The notes beneath the pieces were generated by a model. It was not told the DNA's origin. It did no database searches and saw only the letters and a program-made list of their open reading frames with translations. 17,126 nt of DNA from assembly GCA_043784465.1 (NCBI GenBank), contig JAYVYJ010000118.1, positions 1 to 17,126 on the forward strand. The letters run 5' to 3'. The DNA comes from Roseiarcus sp043784465. GTDB lineage: Bacteria; Pseudomonadota; Alphaproteobacteria; Rhizobiales; Beijerinckiaceae. Made by a program: the position numbers and the translations under genes. Positions 1-6,359 of this stretch are shown here, piece by piece (within the stretch, counting starts at the first letter, position 1; each line of letters begins with the position of its first letter).

Positions 1-1244
1 TCCTGCAACAGCACAAACAGGTCGGCTAGCATTCCGTTGTAGTAGAGCTGCGAATTCTCCTGGATGAGCTGGCGCAACGGCAAAACCTTCGACTGATAGA
101 GCCGCGCCACGTCCAGCGCGCCGCGATATGCGGTGTAAGCTTCGCGGACTTCGGAACGGGCGTTGACGGCTTTTTCGGCGAGCCGATTTGCGGCGCGCAT
201 GTAGGTTTCCTGCGCCTCGCGCGATCGCGCCTCGCCCCAGTCGAAAAGCGGGATTTCGAGCCGAAGCTCAACCCCGTCCAGCCGTTCTTTCACCGGCCCT
301 GACTGCGTGACGTTTTCGGCGGCGGAAAGTTCGAGCGCGTTGACGTAGCGGGTTGCGCGCGTAAGTCCGAATTCCTGCGCGACCCGGTCAAGTTCGCCGC
401 GCGCCAGCGCGATGTCGACGCGCCGGGTCAGCGCGGTCGATTCCAGCGCCGCGAACCCGCGCGGAGCTTGAGGCAATCGCGGCAAGGTCGAGGGCAGTGC
501 AAAATCGATTTCGCGGCCCCAAAGCCCCAGTAGCCGCGTCAGGCGCTCCTTCTCGACTTTTTCCTGCGTGCGCGCCTTGGCGAGATCGGCCGACAGTTCC
601 GCGTAAAAGGCGAATTCCCGGGTTTGGTCGAGCTTATTGAGCGCGCCGGTCTCGCCCAGCTTGTGCGCGAGGTCGGCGATTGATTCTGTAGCCGCGCGCG
701 CTTCTGCGAGGTAGCGCGTTTGCGCCCGCGCCGCGACGGCGCGCCAGTATTGCCGCCGGACGTCGGCGGCGAGTTTCAAGGTGGCGGCGGCGGCTTCGAG
801 TTTTGCGCCCTGCCAGGCCGTCTTGGCGATTTCCTGTCGCGCTTCGAGCGTCGCCAGCGCCAGAATGTCGGCGACAAGGCGACGCTCGATGTCGAGCGAG
901 ACGGCGTTGCGGATGTCGAGCAGGGATAACGAAGGGTTGGGCGGAAGGCTGGCCTGCACATATTTCGCCTCGGAAATTCCGAGATCGTCGTAGGCGGCCT
1001 GTAAACTCTTGTTGCGCAGGAAAGCGACCCGAACAGCGGCATCGACGGCAAGCGGCCCGTGCAGAAGCGCATGAGCGCGGTCGGCGGCCAAGACGTCCGC
1101 GCTATCCGACGCGATCTTCGCGGGTTCGGCGCGTTCCTCGCCGAGCGCGCTCGTACGCACAAGGTCCATGCCCGCGTCCGGCGAAAAACCTACACAGCCG
1201 GAAAGCGCGGCCAGGGCTGGCAAGACGAGCGCAAGCCGCTTCAC
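1..1244 (-). CDS. TolC/CusC-family outer-membrane efflux channel lipoprotein (C-terminus cut by window edge)
   Basis: About 414 residues are visible and the frame stays open to base 1, so roughly the last 50 residues of a typical 450-490 residue family member are missing. The start is GTG at 1244, which overlaps the stop of the preceding lipoprotein gene in a GTGA junction. The N-terminus is a lipoprotein signal (MKRLALVLPALAALSGC, lipid-anchored Cys17). The rest is mainly Ala/Leu/Glu/Arg-rich helix, as in the outer-membrane efflux protein repeats, including an LRLEIPLFDWGEARSRE segment typical of the second repeat. The inferred role is the outer-membrane exit duct of the CusBA pump encoded at 6360-10954, since no other channel gene is in the window. 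This pairing is inference: the gene is not adjacent to cusBA and lies downstream of cueR instead. Family assignment is secure; substrate is inferred from context. Confidence 0.88.
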   Translation of the reverse strand, partial: MKRLALVLPALAALSGCVGFSPDAGMDLVRTSALGEERAEPAKIASDSADVLAADRAHALLHGPLAVDAAVRVAFLRNKSLQAAYDDLGISEAKYVQASLPPNPSLSLLDIRNAVSLDIERRLVADILALATLEARQEIAKTAWQGAKLEAAAATLKLAADVRRQYWRAVAARAQTRYLAEARAATESIADLAHKLGETGALNKLDQTREFAFYAELSADLAKARTQEKVEKERLTRLLGLWGREIDFALPSTLPRLPQAPRGFAALESTALTRRVDIALARGELDRVAQEFGLTRATRYVNALELSAAENVTQSGPVKERLDGVELRLEIPLFDWGEARSREAQETYMRAANRLAEKAVNARSEVREAYTAYRGALDVARLYQSKVLPLRQLIQENSQLYYNGMLADLFVLLQ

Positions 1245-1459
1245 TTCTGGCCTCCATGCGGTGCGACCGCGCGGTTGATCGCGTCCCAGTCGCCAGCCTC
1301 GGCGGGCACAAAATTGCGCGTTCCCTCCGTTGCGTCGGCGACAAAGGGCGGGGGGGTCTTCGCCGATGGATCGGCGGCGCGGGTCACATAGGCGACGGAC
1401 GGCGGCGGCTCACACGCGGCCAGCGACAGGCCTAGCGCCAGCAAGAACAAACGGGTCAT
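1241..1459 (-). CDS. small predicted lipoprotein upstream of the TolC-type channel
   Basis: This 72-residue protein has an ATG start and a clear lipobox (N-terminus MTRLFLLALGLSLAACEPPP, predicted lipid-anchored Cys16). The mature part is only about 57 residues, hydrophilic, with no Cys or His cluster beyond the anchor and a C-terminal NRAVAPHGG segment. I do not recognise a family. Its stop overlaps the GTG start of the channel gene by 4 bp, so the two are almost certainly translationally coupled and the protein probably works with the channel or its assembly in the envelope. The ribosome-binding site is weak. An ordinary shadow ORF is unlikely, because the lipobox and the exact overlap coincide, but the function is unknown. 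Confidence 0.7.
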   Translation of the reverse strand: MTRLFLLALGLSLAACEPPPSVAYVTRAADPSAKTPPPFVADATEGTRNFVPAEAGDWDAINRAVAPHGGQK

Positions 1460-1546
1460 GGGGTCACCGAAGCGAAGGAAATCCGATTCCGCCGCGTCTC
1501 CGGAACGGAGCGCGGGGGTGCGCGCAAAACGCGATTCAGGATTTTC

Positions 1547-1921
1547 TTAAGCTCTAGGTGGACGGTCGTCCGTCAGCGGCGTCAAACCGTCGACGCGACG
1601 ATCCTGTACGCCCGTTATGCGTCCCCATTCGAAAGTGGGCGGAGCGAACATTGCGACGGCGACCACAATTAACGCGCAGCATCCAGGAGCGCAGCAGTCC
1701 CCGCCACAGGAATCGCCAGCGATGGCGTGATCGCTTGCTGAGCCGGGAGTGAGATCGTGGCTGACCCCGGCGTTTACTCCCGCGCCATGATGATGACCCG
1801 TCACGGCGCCGTGGTCGTGAAAACCCATAGAACCCGGAAACGCCGTCCCCAAGGTCAAGAACGCGAAAAGGCCGACGAAGACGCCGCTCCTCTTCATGAT
1901 CCTGAGCAGGGCTCGCAACAT
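1547..1921 (-). CDS. small secreted or membrane His/Cys-rich protein, putative periplasmic metal binder
   Basis: The frame runs to 1990, but the better starts are ATG 1921 (AGGA five bases upstream, 124 residues) or ATG 1897 (116 residues, AGGA closer); 1921 is chosen, with 1897 almost as good. Numbered from 1897, a signal-like segment (KRSGVFVGLFAFLTLG) is followed by a His-rich stretch (HDHG at 27-30, GHHHG at 34-38, His47, His57). Next comes a Cys cluster, SCGGDCCAPGCC (Cys64, 68, 69, 73, 74), then a hydrophobic segment (ALIVVAVAMF) and a basic, Pro-containing tail ending DDRPPRA. Such composition fits Cu/Ag binding in the periplasm. The architecture parallels the protein at 11478-11852 (secreted, Cys cluster, tail ending RPPR plus one residue). 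No named family is claimed. It lies between cueR and the channel gene in the same orientation. Confidence 0.62.
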   Translation of the reverse strand: MLRALLRIMKRSGVFVGLFAFLTLGTAFPGSMGFHDHGAVTGHHHGAGVNAGVSHDLTPGSASDHAIAGDSCGGDCCAPGCCALIVVAVAMFAPPTFEWGRITGVQDRRVDGLTPLTDDRPPRA

Positions 1922-2012
1922 CTGGTCCTGAATACGTGTGTGTATCGAATCGCCAAAGACGCGTATACCCGGACAGTCAGCTTCTGACAACCGCGTGCAA
2001 AAAGACAGGTTT

Positions 2013-2040
2013 CGGACGGACTTAACCTAAGGTTCGTCCG
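2013..2040. repeat. nested inverted repeats between cueR and the His/Cys-rich gene
   Basis: An inner perfect dyad AACCT-A-AGGTT (2024-2034) is flanked by GGAC (2018-2021) and GTCC (2036-2039). A longer outer pair, CGGACG (2013-2018) and CGTCCG (2035-2040), offers an alternative pairing. It lies about 90 bp upstream of the His/Cys-rich gene start. It could be an operator for an internal promoter or a hairpin in the cueR transcript; no canonical U-tract directly follows it on the minus strand. The dyad is seen; the function is not established. Confidence 0.4.
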
Positions 2041-2080
2041 GGTCTTCTGAGATTCGTCAGGATAGCGACGACCAATTCCA

Positions 2081-2112
2081 CGGCGCCGACGGCCTCTCCT
2101 CATTCGGCGCCG
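2081..2112 (-). terminator. possible hairpin directly downstream of cueR
   Basis: Two copies of the self-complementary octamer CGGCGCCG (2081-2088 and 2105-2112), separated by 16 bases, start four bases past the cueR stop codon. In RNA they can form an 8-bp all-GC stem. No U-tract follows in the minus direction, so if it limits read-through it is not a classical intrinsic terminator. It may instead attenuate or stabilise the cueR message. Confidence 0.3.
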
Positions 2113-2116
2113 AGCC

Positions 2117-2521
2117 TTAGCCGTCACGACGCAGCGCGCTTCCGAGTTCGTCAAGGATCGGGCAATCGGGGCGCTCGTCGCCATGGCAGCGTTCAACCAG
2201 ATCCCGCAGCGTCGAGGCGATGCCCTGCATCTCGACGATGCGACGTTCAAGGTCGCAGAGATGCGTCGAGGCGAGGCGGCGGACCTCGCGGCTCGGCCGT
2301 TTCCTGTCACGCCAAAGCGCAAGCAGCGCGGCGATTTCCGGCATTGAGAATCCGAGCTTGCGGGCGCGGCCTATGAACTTCAGCTCGTGCACCTCCTGCG
2401 CGCCGTAATCTCGGTAGCTATTGTCGCGTCTCGCCGGCGCCGGCGAGAGGCCGATCGCCTCGTAATGCCGGATCATCTTGGCGCTGACGCCGGAAGCCTC
2501 AGCGGCGGCTCCAATGTTCAC
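2117..2521 (-). CDS. cueR: CueR-type MerR-family Cu(I)/Ag(I)-responsive transcriptional activator
   Basis: The start is taken as GTG at 2521, not the frame's furthest codon at 2593, because 2593 would place the start upstream of the protein's own operator. AAGGGA lies nine bases before this GTG. The resulting 134-residue protein matches Escherichia coli CueR numbering. The winged-helix N-terminus reads NIGAAAEASGVSAKMIRHYE, followed by a long dimerisation helix. The Cu(I)-binding loop is Cys112-HGDERPD-Cys120, and Ser77 sits where CueR has the Ser that distinguishes monovalent sensors from Zn sensors (Cys there in ZntR). The extra C-terminal CCHH tail of E. coli CueR is absent. It should bind the 19-bp-spacer promoter at 2535-2565 and activate copA. 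It is divergent from copA and upstream of the His/Cys-rich, lipoprotein and channel genes. Confidence 0.93.
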   Translation of the reverse strand: MNIGAAAEASGVSAKMIRHYEAIGLSPAPARRDNSYRDYGAQEVHELKFIGRARKLGFSMPEIAALLALWRDRKRPSREVRRLASTHLCDLERRIVEMQGIASTLRDLVERCHGDERPDCPILDELGSALRRDG

Positions 2522-2534
2522 GATACGCTGTCCC

Positions 2535-2584
2535 TTGACCTTCCCATGGTAGTAAAGTCTAAACGTCGGGGCGACCTTCGACAA
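2535..2584. promoter_or_regulatory. overlapping back-to-back cueR/copA promoters with CueR operator
   Basis: On the plus strand a -35 TTGACC (2535-2540) and a -10 TAAACG (2560-2565) are separated by 19 bp, the over-long spacer typical of MerR-family activated promoters. The spacer carries an imperfect dyad, GACCTT (2537-2542) against AAAGTC (2554-2559). The element aligns without gaps to the E. coli copA promoter as I recall it. On the minus strand a -35 TTGTCG (2584-2579) and -10 TAGACT (2561-2556) with a 17-bp spacer can serve cueR. The two -10 elements share bases, so CueR bound here should both activate copA and affect its own synthesis. The promoter architecture is seen; activation is inferred from the family. 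Confidence 0.82.
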
Positions 2585-2619
2585 GCCGCGCATTGGCGCG
2601 CGGCAGAGGATTTTCGCCC

Positions 2620-5178
2620 ATGACAGACCACGCCTCGCATAAACCGGGCTCGCCGCAACCGGGCGCGTCGCATGCGGTGACGGCCCTGTTCAAACCGCCC
2701 CTGAAAGACGGCCAGGCGCGCGATCCCGTGTGCGGCATGGCCGTCGATAAAGCGTCGGCGAAACACGTCACCGAGTATGGCGGAACGACGTATTATTTCT
2801 GCTGCGGCGGCTGCCGGAAGAAATTCCTCGGCGACCCCGACATGTTCCTGAAAGGCGCAGCGTCGCCGTCGCCGTCCGGTCATGATCGCGCCACCGATCC
2901 GGTCTGCGGCATGAAAGTCGATCCCGCGACCGCTAAACATCGAACCGAGCATGCGGGCGAAACCTTCTATTTTTGCTCAGGGCGCTGCCAAGAGAAATTC
3001 GAGGCCGCACCGGCGCATTATCTCGCACCCCAGCCGGGCAAGTCCGCAGCCGTGGCGCCGGAGGGCGCAATTTACACCTGTCCCATGCATCCCGAGATAC
3101 GCCAGGCGGGGCCGGGCGCTTGCCCGATCTGCGGCATGGCGCTGGAACCCGAGATAGCGTCGCTCGATTCGGGGCCAAACGTCGAACTCGTCGACATGAC
3201 GCGGCGATTTTGGATCGCGCTCGCGCTGTCGGCGCCCGTTTTTGCCCTCGAAATGGGCGGCCATCTCGTCAGCATGAACGGCTGGCTCGATCGCTCCGTC
3301 TCGACCTGGATGCAATTCGTTCTCGCGACGCCGGTGGTGCTGTGGGCGGGCTGGCCGTTCTTCGAGCGTGGCTATGCTTCGCTGAAGACGCGCAACCTCA
3401 ACATGTTCACGCTGATCGCGATGGGTGTGGGCGTGGCTTACGTTTACAGCGTCGTCGCCACCTTGGCGCCCGGCCTGTTTCCGGCGGCGTTCCGGGATTC
3501 GCACGGCGGGGTCGCGGTCTATTTCGAGGCGGCGGCGGTCATTACCGTGCTGGTGCTGCTGGGTCAGGTGCTGGAATTGCGCGCTCGCGACCAGACGGGC
3601 GGGGCGATCCGCGCTCTGCTCGATCTCGCGCCGAAATCCGCGCGCCGCCTTCGCACAGATGGCGGCGACGAAGATGTCGCTCTGGAGGCGGTCCAGGCCG
3701 GCGATCGGCTGCGCGTGCGCCCCGGTGAGAAAGTCCCTGTCGACGGCGAAATCGTCGAGGGTCGCAGTACGGTCGATGAGTCTCTGGTCACGGGCGAATC
3801 CATGCCCGCGAGCAAGGGCGTGGGCGAAAAGGTGATTGGCGGAACGCTCAACCAGTCGGGAGCTTTCGTGATGCGGGCCGACAAGGTCGGTCGCGACACT
3901 CTACTGGCGCAGATCGTCCAGATGGTCGCGCAGGCGCAGCGAAGCCGGGCGCCAATCCAGCGTCTCGCGGATCGGGTGGCTGGCTGGTTCGTGCCGCTGG
4001 TGATCGCCGTGGCGGGAATCGCGTTTCTCGCATGGGCGATGTTCGGTCCAGAGCCGCGTTACGCTTTCGGTCTCGTCGCCGCCGTGTCGGTGCTCATCAT
4101 CGCCTGCCCCTGCGCGCTCGGCCTCGCGACGCCCATGTCGATCATGGTGGGCGTGGGACGCGGCGCCAGCCTGGGCGTCCTCATCAAGAATGCGGAGGCG
4201 CTCGAACGCTTCGAGAAGGTCGATACGCTCGTCGTCGACAAGACCGGCACCTTGACGGAAGGCAAGCCGAAAGTGGTTGCAATCCAGGCAGTGTTGGGAA
4301 GCGAGGACGAACTGTTGCGTCTGGCCGCCAGCGTCGAGGCGCTGAGCGAACATCCGCTCGCCGCTGCGGTCGTAGGCGCGGCGCAGGAGCGTGGCCTCAA
4401 GCCGGGGAAGGCGGAAGGCTTCGACGCCCCGGCAGGCAAGGGCGTGACGGCGACCGTAGAGGGCCGCCGCGTGACGCTCGGCAACGCGGCGATCATGCGC
4501 GCCGAGGGAATTGACACGAGCGCGCTGGACGCTTCTGCCGAAACGCTACGGGGCGATGGCGCGACCGCGATCTTCATCGCTCTGGACGGTAATGCGGCTG
4601 GCGTCATCGCCATCGCCGACCCGATCAAGGCGACGACGCCGGACGCGGTGCGCGCATTGCGCGAAGCGGGCGTGCGGATCGTCATGCTGACTGGCGACAA
4701 CCGCACCACAGCGGCCGCCGTGGCGCGCAAGCTCGGCATCGACGATGTCGAGGCCGACGTGATGCCGCAGGACAAGAGCAAGGTCGTCGAACGGTTTAGG
4801 AAACAGGGGCGCGTCGTCGCCATGGCCGGGGACGGCGTCAACGATGCACCGGCCCTTGCGGCGGCCGACGTCGGCGTGGCCATGGGGACGGGCACGGACG
4901 TCGCCATCGAAAGCGCCGGCGTGACGCTGTTGCGTGGCGATCTTCAGGGCATCGTCATCGCACGCCGACTTTCGCAGGCGACGATGAGCAATATCAGGCA
5001 GAACCTGTTTTTCGCATTCGTTTACAATGCCGCGGGCGTTCCGATCGCTGCGGGCGTACTTTATCCGGTCTTCGGCCTTTTGTTGTCGCCCATCCTTGCG
5101 GCGGCGGCCATGGCGCTGTCGTCCGTCAGCGTCGTGGGCAACGCGCTGCGGTTGCGGCATACGAAGCTGACGTCGTGA
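2620..5178 (+). CDS. copA: P1B-1-type Cu(I)/Ag(I)-exporting ATPase with tandem YHS domains and a heavy-metal-binding domain
   Basis: The start chosen is ATG 2620 (AGAGGA nine bases upstream); a TTG at 2593 is in frame but has no better signal. The product is 852 residues. In order: YHS domain 1 (DPVCGM at 35-40, FCCGGC at 60-65), YHS domain 2 (Cys96; FCSGRC at 118-123), a heavy-metal-binding domain (CPMHP at 154-158, CPICGM at 168-173), then the P-type ATPase core. Core motifs are CPC in the metal-site helix (Cys496, Cys498), phosphorylated Asp540 in DKTGT, SEHP with His578, and GDGVND (737-742). Eight membrane segments are visible. The classical GMTCxxC domain is absent; the YHS and CPMHP modules presumably take its place in metal delivery or sensing. 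It pumps Cu(I)/Ag(I) from cytoplasm to periplasm. It is the first gene of a CueR-controlled operon, with its stop overlapping the b561 gene by 4 bp. Confidence 0.96.
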   Translation: MTDHASHKPGSPQPGASHAVTALFKPPLKDGQARDPVCGMAVDKASAKHVTEYGGTTYYFCCGGCRKKFLGDPDMFLKGAASPSPSGHDRATDPVCGMKVDPATAKHRTEHAGETFYFCSGRCQEKFEAAPAHYLAPQPGKSAAVAPEGAIYTCPMHPEIRQAGPGACPICGMALEPEIASLDSGPNVELVDMTRRFWIALALSAPVFALEMGGHLVSMNGWLDRSVSTWMQFVLATPVVLWAGWPFFERGYASLKTRNLNMFTLIAMGVGVAYVYSVVATLAPGLFPAAFRDSHGGVAVYFEAAAVITVLVLLGQVLELRARDQTGGAIRALLDLAPKSARRLRTDGGDEDVALEAVQAGDRLRVRPGEKVPVDGEIVEGRSTVDESLVTGESMPASKGVGEKVIGGTLNQSGAFVMRADKVGRDTLLAQIVQMVAQAQRSRAPIQRLADRVAGWFVPLVIAVAGIAFLAWAMFGPEPRYAFGLVAAVSVLIIACPCALGLATPMSIMVGVGRGASLGVLIKNAEALERFEKVDTLVVDKTGTLTEGKPKVVAIQAVLGSEDELLRLAASVEALSEHPLAAAVVGAAQERGLKPGKAEGFDAPAGKGVTATVEGRRVTLGNAAIMRAEGIDTSALDASAETLRGDGATAIFIALDGNAAGVIAIADPIKATTPDAVRALREAGVRIVMLTGDNRTTAAAVARKLGIDDVEADVMPQDKSKVVERFRKQGRVVAMAGDGVNDAPALAAADVGVAMGTGTDVAIESAGVTLLRGDLQGIVIARRLSQATMSNIRQNLFFAFVYNAAGVPIAAGVLYPVFGLLLSPILAAAAMALSSVSVVGNALRLRHTKLTS

Positions 5179-5741
5179 CGGCGCTCCCTGACAGTCAGAC
5201 GATCGGCCCGAATTTGCCGGGAATGCGCTACAGCTTCGTTCAAATCGCGTTGCATTGGCTCGTCGTTCTGTTGATCGCCGAGCAATACGTGACCAGCGCA
5301 GCGCTTCTGCGCACGCACGGCTATCGGCCGCTGGGTAAACCGCCCGACCCGCTCGATATGACATTGCACACGATCCATACTCGCGTGGGGCTCGCGATCT
5401 TCATAATTGTCGCTCTCCGCCTTGCGCTTCGGTTTATGCGGGGAACGCCCGTGCGACCTAAAGCTCTGCCGCCGTGGCGCGCGCGGCTGTCGGTGGCCGT
5501 TCAATATGCGCTTTACTTCGTCCTCCTGGCTGAAGCTGCGGCGGGAGCTGTCGCGAGCTATTTCTGGTGGCCCATGAGCGTCGTTCATAAGGCTTTGTTC
5601 TGGTTGCTCGCGGCTCTCGTCGCCATTCATGTCTGCGGGGCGGCGTTATCATGTGTTCTTCGTCCTCGCGAGACGGTCTACCGGATCACGGGCGCGCTGG
5701 CGCCCTTTCGGGTTTCGACGCAACGAGGAGGCACATCATGA
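5175..5741 (+). CDS. cytochrome b561-family membrane haem protein
   Basis: The 188-residue protein starts at GTG 5175, overlapping the copA stop (GTGA). A downstream ATG at 5223 gives a 172-residue product and could be used instead. Four membrane spans are visible. Haem-ligand candidates lie at the expected places: His27 in span 1 (QIALHW), His65 or His68 at the head of span 2 (HTIHTRVG), and His138 and His152 flanking span 4 (VVHKALFWLL, AIHV). These proteins pass electrons across the inner membrane, often between quinol and a periplasmic partner. Co-transcription with copA suggests a role in keeping periplasmic copper or a partner in a given redox state, but that is inference. The stop overlaps the next gene in an ATGA junction, so the three genes look translationally coupled. 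Confidence 0.88.
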   Translation: MTALPDSQTIGPNLPGMRYSFVQIALHWLVVLLIAEQYVTSAALLRTHGYRPLGKPPDPLDMTLHTIHTRVGLAIFIIVALRLALRFMRGTPVRPKALPPWRARLSVAVQYALYFVLLAEAAAGAVASYFWWPMSVVHKALFWLLAALVAIHVCGAALSCVLRPRETVYRITGALAPFRVSTQRGGTS

Positions 5742-6124
5742 ACTTTTACATAGCCCGAACAATCGAGGCGGATTTCGACGACGCCGTCAGTCGAGCGATC
5801 GCCGCGCTCAAAAGCGAAGGATTCGGCGTTCTGACGGACATTGACGTCGCCGGGACGTTGAAGCAGAAAATCGGCGTCGATTGGCGTCCCTATCGCATTC
5901 TCGGCGCCTGCAACCCGTCGCTGGCGCTGAAGGCGCTAACTGCCGAAGATAAGGTCGGCGTGATGCTGCCTTGCAACGTGATCGTGCAGGCGCTCGAAGA
6001 TGGCCGCGTGGAAATTGCGGCGATCGACCCCCGGGCGGCCATGGCGCAAATCGGGAATCCGGCGCTCGTCGCGCTTGCGTCCGAGGTCGCCGAACTTCTC
6101 GGTCGCGCGGTAAGGGGCGCCTGA
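5738..6124 (+). CDS. DUF302-family protein
   Basis: The start is ATG 5738, with a strong GAGGAG ribosome-binding site and a 4-bp overlap with the b561 stop. The 128-residue product covers a DUF302 domain almost from end to end: the N-terminal strand and helix MNFYIARTIEADFDDAVSRA, then the family signature YRILGACNP (Cys58) and a second conserved segment VMLPCNVIV (Cys79). There is no signal peptide, so it is probably cytoplasmic. DUF302 proteins have no firmly established biochemical activity. The two conserved Cys residues and location between a copper-operon cytochrome and a Met-rich peptide make metal or redox handling plausible, but this is not shown by the sequence. Confidence 0.88.
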   Translation: MNFYIARTIEADFDDAVSRAIAALKSEGFGVLTDIDVAGTLKQKIGVDWRPYRILGACNPSLALKALTAEDKVGVMLPCNVIVQALEDGRVEIAAIDPRAAMAQIGNPALVALASEVAELLGRAVRGA

Positions 6125-6149
6125 AGTCGCCGAAATGAGGAGGACAGCG

Positions 6150-6269
6150 ATGATGAACGGCTATGGAATGATGGGAGGAGGCATGTGGGGCCTAGGCTTC
6201 ATATGGCTGGTTGCGCTGGTCGTTCTGATTCTGGCCGCGGCGGCGCTGATCAAATATCTGCGCAGCTGA
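6150..6269 (+). CDS. 39-residue Met/Gly-rich single-span membrane peptide
   Basis: ATG 6150 (with a second ATG at 6153) follows a near-ideal GAGGAGG ribosome-binding site six bases upstream, 25 bases after the DUF302 stop. The peptide starts MMNGYGMMGGGMWGLG, with five methionines in the first 12 residues. It then has one hydrophobic span (roughly residues 15-34) and a short basic tail ending KYLRS. The Met-rich segment would suit soft-metal (Cu(I)/Ag(I)) coordination at the membrane surface. Similar N-termini occur in short membrane proteins, some with SHOCT domains, in metal-resistance loci; here no SHOCT domain follows. It is the last gene of the copA operon. Coding status is supported mainly by the ribosome-binding site and composition. 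Confidence 0.72.
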   Translation: MMNGYGMMGGGMWGLGFIWLVALVVLILAAAALIKYLRS

Positions 6270-6359
6270 GGGAATTTCACCTGCGACAGCGCCCGAAATG
6301 CGCGCCAGAGCACGTTCACAACCAAACACAAAGCCAGAGCCATCGTCGCCCACAACGCT

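Noticed and set aside
1894..2322. Basic Arg-rich minus-strand frame overlapping cueR
   Set aside because: Its composition is that of a shadow frame in GC-rich DNA and it runs through cueR and the dyad regions without domain or ribosome-binding evidence.
2522..2593. Longer N-terminus for CueR starting at 2593
   Set aside because: It would put the CueR operator and its promoter inside the gene and breaks the exact match of Ser77, Cys112 and Cys120 to CueR numbering.
2593..2619. TTG start for CopA at 2593
   Set aside because: ATG 2620 has a well-spaced AGAGGA; the nine extra residues add nothing recognisable.
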